5,578 nt of DNA, taken from the NCBI GenBank assembly GCA_964537035.1, contig CAZIAK010000097.1:1-5578 (forward strand), written 5' to 3'. Below, in pieces: positions 1-5,578 of the stretch. The notes under the pieces were generated by a model. The model saw nothing but the letters and a program-made list of their open reading frames with translations, did not search any database and was not told the DNA's origin. This DNA comes from CAZIAK01 sp964537035 (GTDB lineage: Bacteria > Planctomycetota > B15-G4). How positions within the stretch are numbered: the stretch's first letter is position 1; every line of letters begins with the position of its first letter. The position numbers were made by a program, and so were the translations under genes.

Positions 1-2489
1 TCTTCGCCTTCGTCGCCCAGGTAACCCAGGGCAGCCAGGTCGCCTCGGGCAGCTTCGTCGAGGGCCTGGCTGCTAGCGCTGGCACCCTGGGGCGCGGGCC
101 AGGCGGAGAGCCATGTGCTCAGGTGGCTCTCCAACCGCTGCACGAGGTCGGGGTCTTTGCTGGCACGATCACTCGTCTCGCCCGGGTCGTCAGCCAGGTC
201 GAAGAGCTGCACGTTGACGTCTGGATCTTGGGCGGGGTGAGCCTGTCCCACGATGAGCTTGTCGGCGCCCAGGGTGAGCGAACGGGACGACTCACTGTGC
301 TGGGCGACGCGAGCGACGTTCCCGCGAGACGGCTGGAGCAACGAGCGCCCGGGCAGACCAGACGGCGCTGGCAGGTTGAGCGCATCGAGGAGCGTCGGCA
401 CCAGGTCGACCAACGACGCCGGCTCACTGCGCCGCCCCACCGGCCCCTCGGGCAGACGCAACAAGAAGGGCACCGCCAGCACCTCCTCGTAGAGACCCTT
501 GTGGTGATCGATCAGCCCGTGCTCGAAGAACGCCTCGCCGTGATCGGAGGTGAGCACCAGCACGTAGGGCTCACCGGCCAGTGTTTCCTCGAGCGTGGTG
601 ATGAAGCGGCCCACCACTTCGTCCATGTTTGCCACGCCTGCCCGGTACATGCGCTGCACGTAGGCCTCGTCGTCAGCCGACAGCGCCAACTCCCCGCGCT
701 CGTAAGGGTGGATCAACTCTGCGTAGCCCACGCCCTGCCCGGCGAACGCTCCGGCATAGGGACGTGACGGATCTTCCAACCGCTCGTCGTGGGGATAGGG
801 CGCGTGAACCATGTAGGTCTGCAAGAACAGGAAGAACGGTCGCTCGCTCTGCCGCTCGTTGACCCAGGCCATGGCCTCGTCCCAGTCGAGGGTGCGCTGG
901 GGGACGGTCTGATAGGTGTCGAAGCCGCCGTCGAACCCGAACGACGGGCCGACGTAGCCACCCTCGGTCATGGCCTTGGTCTCGTAGCCCGCGAGAGACA
1001 GACGCTGAGCCAAGGGCAGGGCTTCCGGCGCCAGGACGCGCGAGCGGTGATCGAGGCCATGCTGATGCACCGCCAGGCCCGTGAGCAGGGTCGCCGTGGC
1101 GGGCAGGGTCCATGAGGCCACGGAGAGCATGTCGTCAAAGACCAGGGCGTGTTGCTCGGCCCAGCGGTCGAGATGCGGCGTGTTGGAAGGCTGTCTCCCC
1201 GCGGCAGACGGCGTCGTTTCGCGGGACTGCTGCGTCTCGGATGTCTGGCCGCCGCCCAGGGCGTCGGCGCGCAACGTGTCCACGTCGATGAGCACCAGGT
1301 GCGGGCTCGCCGGAGGGCGCGTGGGTGCGCCGGAGAAACGCAGCCCGGCCCACTGCACCCAGTCGTCGTCCTCGTCGCCCGCAGGCCCGGGCTCGCTGAC
1401 CAGCTGCAAGGCCACCCCGCGCCCGCGCAGACGGGACAGGTCGATCGCCGCCTCGACCAGGCCATCGTCAACCGAAACCGAACGCTCCCACAGGCGCTGC
1501 CGCTCAAGCTCGTCCAAGGTCGTGCCCGGCTCCACGGTGTCGGGCAAGAACACCAGCTCGACGGCGCAGACCACGCCATCGCTGGCGCTGGGGCCCCGTC
1601 GCAGAGCGCCCCCCACGGCGACACCGTAGGACCTGGGCAGCAGTCGCACGGCGAGATGCAGGGTGTCCGCCTCGAGAGACGCCCCCGGAAACGACAGCCG
1701 TCCGGGCGCAGGCAGCAGCAGCCCGGCGCGTGTGTCATCAGCAGTGACCAGGCGTTGGGCGAGGCTCGACGGAGGCGGGGTGGCGGCGCTGCGATACGTG
1801 AACTCAGCCGAACCCTCGTCCGCAGCGTTTGCGCCCACAACGGTTGAGCCCCTGGTCGCGGCGCCCCTGGCGAGCAACAGCTCCCTGTCGCCGAACACCT
1901 CTTCGACGGCGAGGGGGCGCACCACGCACACGCCCGTGGGCCGGGTGTCCGACAGGGCCGTCAAGGTCTTCTGTTCGCTGGCCCAGGCCACCAGCAGCTC
2001 GGGCACGTCGTCACCCGATTCTGCAAGGTCGGGGAGCCTTGCGGGCCCCACCCAGAAGCTCACGGACGCCGGGTCTGCGCCGTCCAGCTCGGCATGGACA
2101 CCGGGCGCCTCCCACAATCTGGGCTGCCGACCCGCTGCGATGGCGGCCGCGGGCAACAGCTCTGTGGCCACCTCCTCGCCCCCCACCCAGGCCTCCTTGG
2201 GGATGGCCGGGCCGCGCACGGGCACCTGACCCTCCGCAGAGACCGAGCCCAGCACAGCAGCTGGCAGGTTGGTCTCGGGCCACTCCAGCACCACGGCGGT
2301 GTCCAGCCGCTCCAGCAGGCCATCGCCAGCCCGCCACTCCGCCAGGGCCACGGCCCCGTCCTCGCCACAGCCCCAGGACAAGCCGCACAGGGCGACAACG
2401 CACCAGCTCACAAGCGCCCCCAGACGAGGCCACCTGCGCGGGGTGCCCCGTGACCTGATCCTGCGCGACATGTGTGAAGACGATGCCAT
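1..2489 (-). CDS. Exported sulfatase-superfamily hydrolase/transferase with Thr at the nucleophile site (3' end cut by window)
   Basis: An uninterrupted minus-strand frame encodes 829 codons and runs off the left edge. The last visible residues, LAALGYLGDEGE, match the usual C-terminal 'LxALGYL' of this family, so only a few residues are probably missing. Residues 1-41 form a signal sequence: Arg-rich n-region, hydrophobic core about 24-38, then Cys41 in a poor lipobox (SWGC), so lipoprotein status is doubtful. Residues about 45-390 are a non-catalytic region whose second half (about 250-388) looks like a beta-sandwich. The catalytic domain starts near 396. Asp402/Asp404 lie in IDVDTLRAD, T461-L-P-A-T465 followed by LLTG is the active-site segment, His562 lies in MVHAPYPHD, Asp649-His650 in TSDHGE, and His662-His663 in DHHKGLYEE. 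Classical sulfatases have C/S-x-P-x-R at 461-465; here both Cys and Arg are Thr, so formylglycine chemistry is unlikely. In LtaS-type relatives a Thr is the nucleophile. The substrate is unknown. Start choice: ATG at 2489; ATG at 2471 gives a more usual signal peptide. GTG at 2534 has an AAGGGAGG about 9 nt upstream but would add an odd N-terminal extension. The gene is transcribed divergently from the three plus-strand genes. Confidence 0.93.
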   Translation of the reverse strand, partial: MASSSHMSRRIRSRGTPRRWPRLGALVSWCVVALCGLSWGCGEDGAVALAEWRAGDGLLERLDTAVVLEWPETNLPAAVLGSVSAEGQVPVRGPAIPKEAWVGGEEVATELLPAAAIAAGRQPRLWEAPGVHAELDGADPASVSFWVGPARLPDLAESGDDVPELLVAWASEQKTLTALSDTRPTGVCVVRPLAVEEVFGDRELLLARGAATRGSTVVGANAADEGSAEFTYRSAATPPPSSLAQRLVTADDTRAGLLLPAPGRLSFPGASLEADTLHLAVRLLPRSYGVAVGGALRRGPSASDGVVCAVELVFLPDTVEPGTTLDELERQRLWERSVSVDDGLVEAAIDLSRLRGRGVALQLVSEPGPAGDEDDDWVQWAGLRFSGAPTRPPASPHLVLIDVDTLRADALGGGQTSETQQSRETTPSAAGRQPSNTPHLDRWAEQHALVFDDMLSVASWTLPATATLLTGLAVHQHGLDHRSRVLAPEALPLAQRLSLAGYETKAMTEGGYVGPSFGFDGGFDTYQTVPQRTLDWDEAMAWVNERQSERPFFLFLQTYMVHAPYPHDERLEDPSRPYAGAFAGQGVGYAELIHPYERGELALSADDEAYVQRMYRAGVANMDEVVGRFITTLEETLAGEPYVLVLTSDHGEAFFEHGLIDHHKGLYEEVLAVPFLLRLPEGPVGRRSEPASLVDLVPTLLDALNLPAPSGLPGRSLLQPSRGNVARVAQHSESSRSLTLGADKLIVGQAHPAQDPDVNVQLFDLADDPGETSDRASKDPDLVQRLESHLSTWLSAWPAPQGASASSQALDEAARGDLAALGYLGDEGE

Positions 2490-2549
2490 GAGCGGAGCGA
2501 TGATACCGCGGGCTGCTAAGCTGGCGGCCAACACCTCGCGAGGCCTCCC
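2490..2549. promoter_or_regulatory. Divergent intergenic region with overlapping palindromes
   Basis: These 60 bp separate the start of the sulfatase-like gene from the start of the small membrane protein gene, so promoters for both directions should lie here or extend into the coding ends. A perfect 10-bp palindrome, CCTCGCGAGG, occupies 2534-2543 and overlaps a second one, GAGGCCTC, at 2540-2547. On the minus strand the hexamer TATCAT (2505 down to 2500) resembles a -10 box, but no -35 box sits at good spacing. I see no convincing plus-strand -10/-35 pair. The palindromes could be an operator or could be chance in GC-rich DNA. Confidence 0.3.
2540..2543 (+). promoter_or_regulatory. Ribosome binding site deciding the TTG start at 2550
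   Basis: GAGG ends 6 nt before the TTG at 2550, a normal Shine-Dalgarno distance. It supports TTG as the initiator, because the frame has a TAA at 2517-2519 and no ATG or GTG before 2550. The motif is the right arm of the CCTCGCGAGG palindrome, and the following CCTC (2544-2547) is also complementary to it, so base pairing in the mRNA could mask it. Confidence 0.4.
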
Positions 2550-3014
2550 TTGCCGCCACGTCCCTCCCCCGCTGCGCGCACCGGCTTGGCCCGGAGCTGT
2601 GCCCTGCTGATCCTCGCCGTGGCCGGGGTCGCGGGCCTCATCGCCACGTTCGAACGGGGCCAGACCCTCGACGCCCAGACCATCAGCTTCTGGAACAAGG
2701 GCACCTACGCCCCGGTGCTCCCCGACCTGATCGGCACCAGGCTGATCACCCTCTGGACCGACGCCGAGCGCAAGACCGCCTCCATGCGCCAGTTCGATCT
2801 GCAGTACGCCGCCGCGCCGTCCGCGGTCTCCAGCGCTTCCACCGCCGCCGAGGTGGTGCAGCGGCTGGCGGCGGGCCACACGGTGGTGGTGCACAGCACC
2901 CACGGCAAGGACCACGCCCAGCGCATCGAAGAGCTGCTCAGCGCCGCCCGGGCCCAGGGGCTGAACCCACGGCTGCGGCTGCACCCCAACGCCTTGGCGG
3001 TGGTCATCCCATGA
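2550..3014 (+). CDS. Small single-pass membrane protein of unknown function, coupled to the downstream glycosyltransferase
   Basis: I do not recognise a named family for this 154-residue product. Residues 1-13 carry three arginines (4, 10, 15 around the boundary), followed by one hydrophobic segment at about 14-33. By the positive-inside rule this predicts an N-in anchor with about 120 residues in the periplasm. The exported part contains a predicted strand (TVVVHST, 111-117), an amphipathic helix (about 120-136) and a final strand ending in LAVVIP, so it looks like a small alpha/beta domain. A low-complexity Ala/Ser stretch spans about 87-100. The start is TTG at 2550, supported by GAGG 6 nt upstream; a second TTG at 2586 would still keep most of the anchor. 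The stop overlaps the next ATG as ATGA (3011-3014), implying translational coupling. Inference: an accessory subunit or the detached periplasmic domain of the following GT-C enzyme. The codon bias matches the neighbours, so the frame is very likely real. Confidence 0.75.
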   Translation: MPPRPSPAARTGLARSCALLILAVAGVAGLIATFERGQTLDAQTISFWNKGTYAPVLPDLIGTRLITLWTDAERKTASMRQFDLQYAAAPSAVSSASTAAEVVQRLAAGHTVVVHSTHGKDHAQRIEELLSAARAQGLNPRLRLHPNALAVVIP

Positions 3015-4513
3015 CCTTCGCCCAGACCCAGATCATCGAGTGGCTCGGCCTGGCCGGAGGAGCCCTGCTCCTGGGCCGCTGCGCCCTGCCCGGGGCCCGG
3101 CAACGCTCCTGGATCGACGCCGGAGCCTGGGGCTTCGTGCTCCTGCCCCTGCTGCTGTCGTCCACCGTCTTCGCCGCCCTGCTCTTGGGGGGATCGGTGC
3201 CCGGGCCGTTGGGCACGACGGCGGTCGTCCTTGTGGCTGCGGCGCTGCTGCGCGCACTGGCCCGGCGCAGCGCACGAGCCGCCGACGCACTGGCTCTGAA
3301 TAGCCAGGAGCAGGCCGTAGGTCCCAAAGAGCCAGCCCCCTGCGACCCTGCCACCTCCCCGAGCCCGCTCCGGCGAGCCCTGTGGCTCCTACCCCTCGCC
3401 GCCGCTGCCATGGCCGTCTGGGCTGCTGGCGACTGGGGCGACCCCATCCCCGGCGGCTCGTGGGACTCCATGGCCATCTGGAACACCGGCGCCCGGGTCC
3501 TCGTGCGGGGCTACGGCGACTGGCCCGCGCTCTTCTCGGATCGGGTCATCGGCCACCCGGACTACCCGCTGATGGTCCCGGCCACCCTGGCCAGCGTGTG
3601 GAGCGCCGTCGGCGGCGAGAGCCCCACAGCCCCCCGCTCGGTAGCCCTGGCGTTCCTGTTGGGACTGGGCCTGATGACCCTCTCGTCCGTGCGCCGCTTC
3701 TGCGGCAGCACCTGCGCAGCCTTGGCGGCCACCCTGGTGCTGGGCACACCCATCCTGGCGGAGATGGTGCGAGCCCAGCTGGCCGACACGGCCCTGGCCC
3801 TGGTCCTGCTGGCCGCAGTGAGCGCCCTGGCCAGTCGCCTCTCGCCAGACCCTCGCCGTCGCCTGCCGGCCTGGCTCGCCGGTCTGGCCTGGGGCGCCCT
3901 GCCCTGGTGCAAGAACGAGGGGGCCGTGCTGGCCCTGGTGGTGGCGGCTGCCTTCGTGCTCTGCCGCTGGCTGCAGCGCCGCACCCAGGCCGGTGCCCAG
4001 CCCCGCGCCCCCGGAGACCTGCTCGCCCTCGCCGCAGGCGCAGCCCTGCCCTTGGCAGTGCTTGTGGCCTTCAAGATGGCCTGGGCCCCGGACGACCCCA
4101 TGTTCAGCGACGTGGGCACCACGCTGCTCACCCACCTGCCCGACCCGTCCCGCTGGGCCCACGCCGCCAGAGGCTTCGCCGACCAGCTGAACCCCTGGGC
4201 CGACGGCAGCACCTGGGGCCTGGAGACCAGCTTCGATCGCTGGGGTTACGCCTGGCCCGCCACGGGTCTGGTGGCACTGATCGGTCTGCTGCGAGGGCGC
4301 CTGTTCCGCCGTGATCATCGGCTCTTCCTGGGACTGGTCGCGGTGGGCTGCCTGGCCGCCTACTTCGCGGTCTACGTGACCACACCGGCCCGGTCCCAGA
4401 CATGGCACATCGAGACCAGCCTCTTTCGTTTGCTGCTGCAGATCTTCCCCACGGTTCTGCTTTGGGCCTGTGCCATCGCCACGGCAAAGAGCGACACTGA
4501 CCCTGCCCTATAG
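3011..4513 (+). CDS. Polytopic GT-C / family-39-like glycosyltransferase candidate
   Basis: This 500-residue integral membrane protein has roughly 12-13 hydrophobic segments. Three lie at about 12-29, 39-60 and 66-84, followed by a hydrophilic loop (about 86-121), one at about 122-140, then the rest of the core to about 490. Features I recognise from bacterial GT39/ArnT-like proteins, from memory of the family, are WDSMAIWN at 151-158, GHPDYPL at 181-187, AxLADTAL at 255-262, a glycine-rich segment ending in WCKNEG at 299-304, and a C-terminal RLLLQIFP at 473-480. Such GT-C enzymes transfer a sugar from a polyprenyl-phosphate donor to lipid, glycan or protein on the outer face of the inner membrane, using an acidic residue in an external loop. 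Asp152 is the best catalytic candidate here, by inference. There is no large C-terminal soluble domain. The ATG lies inside the stop of the preceding gene (ATGA), and a lipoprotein gene follows after 27 bp. Donor and acceptor cannot be read from the sequence. An alternative is an O-antigen ligase-like or otherwise uncharacterised membrane protein. Confidence 0.82.
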   Translation: MTFAQTQIIEWLGLAGGALLLGRCALPGARQRSWIDAGAWGFVLLPLLLSSTVFAALLLGGSVPGPLGTTAVVLVAAALLRALARRSARAADALALNSQEQAVGPKEPAPCDPATSPSPLRRALWLLPLAAAAMAVWAAGDWGDPIPGGSWDSMAIWNTGARVLVRGYGDWPALFSDRVIGHPDYPLMVPATLASVWSAVGGESPTAPRSVALAFLLGLGLMTLSSVRRFCGSTCAALAATLVLGTPILAEMVRAQLADTALALVLLAAVSALASRLSPDPRRRLPAWLAGLAWGALPWCKNEGAVLALVVAAAFVLCRWLQRRTQAGAQPRAPGDLLALAAGAALPLAVLVAFKMAWAPDDPMFSDVGTTLLTHLPDPSRWAHAARGFADQLNPWADGSTWGLETSFDRWGYAWPATGLVALIGLLRGRLFRRDHRLFLGLVAVGCLAAYFAVYVTTPARSQTWHIETSLFRLLLQIFPTVLLWACAIATAKSDTDPAL

Positions 4514-4540
4514 CCCCCATCGCATCAGAGACGATCGACC

Positions 4541-5515
4541 ATGGCTGACCCCGCACTCGCCGCATACTGCCCGTCGCCCGGTTCAAGCTTGCTGCGCAAG
4601 GCCAGCGGTCCATGGAGCCTGGCTGCGGCGCTGGCGCTCCTGCTCAGCGGCTGCGCCAGCCCCGAGATCGTGCGCTTTCCTGGGCCCACCCCGGTGCTGC
4701 CCGAGAGGTCGCGAGCGTTGCCCATGTTCGACGGCAGCACCGGCGACCCGGTGACCTGGGAGGAGCTGGTACAGAAGGCCTTGGCAGTCGACGTGGTGCT
4801 CATCGGCGAGCTGCACCATCACGAGCTGGGCATGGGCGCGTCCGCGGCGCTCTTCGAAGACCTGCTCGCCGCCCGGCCCGACGGTCCCGAAGTGGCCCTC
4901 GAGTTCTTGGAGAGGGACAAACAGCCCCTCATCGAGGACTTCGCCGACGAGATCATCAGCGAGCGGGAGTTCATCAGCCTGGCACGGCTCTCTCCGGGCA
5001 ACTATCCCTGGGGACACCGGGCCATGGTCCTGGCGGCCATCGCTGCGGGTCAGCCCGTGTGGGCCGCCAACGCACCCCGGCGCTACGTGACCCTGGGGCG
5101 CAAGAAGGGCTACGAGCGATTGGCCGAGATCAGCGCGCCGCGGAGCGCCCTGGTCACCACACCCGGTTTCGAGATCGGTGGCGAATACCGCCGGCGCTTC
5201 GGCGTGACCATGAACGCCGATCGGCTGGGCGACGAGATCGTGGACAAGTTCTTCCGATCCCAGAGCCTCTGGGACGCCACCATGGCCGACACGGTCCTCA
5301 CGGCCCTGAAGGGCGGCGCCTCACCCATCGTCCTGGTCATCGGCCGCTTTCACATCGCCCACGACGGCGGCACCCTGCAGCGCGTACGGGCAGCGAACCC
5401 GTCCCTGAACATCCTCACCGTAGCCATCGAAGACTCCCACGCAGAACGGCTGGCGGCCGATGACGTGGGACTGGCGAACGTGGTCATCTACGCCGGCGGA
5501 TTCTCGGACGGCTGA
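4541..5515 (+). CDS. ChaN-like (PF04187 / TIKI superfamily) lipoprotein
   Basis: This 324-residue protein has a textbook lipobox, LLSGC, with Cys38 after a hydrophobic stretch (about 26-37), so it should be lipidated and held at the inner or outer membrane. The rest matches the ChaN/haem-binding-uptake family. Visible features are VVLIGELHHHE (85-95), LEFLERDKQ (120-128), NYPWGHRAMVLAA (154-166), QSLWDATMA (241-249) and VLVIGRFH (264-271). Two GX2H motifs (G89-H92 and G268-H271) and Glu121 are the hallmark of the wider TIKI/TraB/EreA/ChaN superfamily, so a hydrolytic activity is possible. Campylobacter ChaN binds haem as a cofacial dimer, which is family knowledge and not visible here. Length is normal. 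The start is uncertain: ATG at 4541 gives a 37-residue signal region with only a weak AGAG about 10 nt upstream. TTG at 4589 would give a tighter signal peptide of about 21 residues. The gene lies 27 bp after the glycosyltransferase gene and is probably co-transcribed. Role in this locus unknown. Confidence 0.93.
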   Translation: MADPALAAYCPSPGSSLLRKASGPWSLAAALALLLSGCASPEIVRFPGPTPVLPERSRALPMFDGSTGDPVTWEELVQKALAVDVVLIGELHHHELGMGASAALFEDLLAARPDGPEVALEFLERDKQPLIEDFADEIISEREFISLARLSPGNYPWGHRAMVLAAIAAGQPVWAANAPRRYVTLGRKKGYERLAEISAPRSALVTTPGFEIGGEYRRRFGVTMNADRLGDEIVDKFFRSQSLWDATMADTVLTALKGGASPIVLVIGRFHIAHDGGTLQRVRAANPSLNILTVAIEDSHAERLAADDVGLANVVIYAGGFSDG

Positions 5516-5535
5516 GCTGCTTCTCGCGTAGCTCA
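5513..5535 (+). terminator. Possible weak hairpin at the end of the plus-strand gene cluster
   Basis: TGAGCTGC (5513-5520) can pair with GTAGCTCA (5528-5535), giving 8 base pairs with one G-U and a 7-nt loop. The left arm begins with the stop codon of the ChaN-like gene. No U-tract follows (the next bases are TCGTGGGCGG), so it is not a standard intrinsic terminator. It may be a 3' end-stabilising structure or chance. The remaining bases to 5578 show no gene that I can support. Confidence 0.2.
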
Positions 5536-5578
5536 TCGTGGGCGGCTCTGGGAGGCTGCGAGGGCTGTCTGCTCTACC

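Noticed and set aside
123..767. Long plus-strand open frame opposite the sulfatase-like gene
   Set aside because: Arg/His/Gln-rich product with no recognisable motifs; it is the shadow that GC-rich codon use creates opposite a real gene whose catalytic motifs read on the minus strand.
1149..1847. Plus-strand open frame of about 230 codons and the overlapping 968-1840 minus-strand frame
   Set aside because: Both lie fully inside the sulfatase-like gene in other frames, are Arg/Pro/Ser-rich and resemble no family. The true frame carries DTLRAD and SDHGE.
2516..2704. Small minus-strand open frame overlapping the divergent intergenic region
   Set aside because: It is antisense to the small membrane protein gene, has no ribosome binding site or motif, and its composition looks like a shadow frame.
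3389..4408. Minus-strand open frame of about 340 codons opposite the glycosyltransferase
   Set aside because: Gly/Gln/His-rich with no motifs. The plus frame has clear membrane segments and family motifs, and is coupled to its neighbour by ATGA.
4612..5463. Second plus-strand frame inside the ChaN-like gene
   Set aside because: Arg/Gly/His-rich shadow; the ChaN family motifs and the lipobox are in the frame starting at 4541.
1..5578. Mobile element, CRISPR array, tRNA/rRNA, phage or defence system
   Set aside because: No direct-repeat arrays, terminal inverted repeats, transposase-like motifs or RNA-gene-like folds were seen by eye; base composition appears uniform across the window.

Overview
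The window is about 5.6 kb of strongly GC-rich DNA. Codons end mostly in G or C, and coding density is very high. It contains four protein-coding genes, all of which look like envelope or exported functions. Two carry N-terminal signal sequences, one is a polytopic membrane protein and one is a small single-pass membrane protein. A lipoprotein with a clean lipobox points to a Gram-negative bacterium. The base composition together with the type of sulfatase-like protein would fit Myxococcota or a related 'deltaproteobacterial' lineage. That placement is inference; no rRNA or marker gene is present.

Layout: positions 1-2489 are the minus-strand coding region of a large exported sulfatase/alkaline-phosphatase-superfamily protein. 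The window edge cuts off its last few codons. A compact intergenic stretch of about 60 bp (2490-2549) separates it from a divergent plus-strand run of three genes. These are a small membrane-anchored protein of unknown function (2550-3014), a polytopic GT-C/GT39-like glycosyltransferase candidate (3011-4513) overlapping it by 4 bp (ATGA), and a ChaN/TIKI-superfamily lipoprotein (4541-5515) 27 bp further on. The last 63 bp hold only a possible weak hairpin.

How they may work together: the 4-bp overlap strongly suggests that the small protein and the glycosyltransferase are translationally coupled. A two-subunit membrane enzyme acting on a lipid-linked sugar and a periplasmic acceptor is a reasonable inference. 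The ChaN-like lipoprotein may be co-transcribed with them. The divergent sulfatase-like protein lacks the formylglycine Cys/Ser and has Thr there, so it is more likely a Thr-nucleophile phospho-hydrolase or transferase, or a non-sulfatase member, than a classical sulfatase. All four products are predicted to act at or beyond the cytoplasmic membrane, so an envelope-modification locus is plausible but not demonstrated. I found no mobile element, RNA gene, CRISPR array or phage signature, and no defence system.
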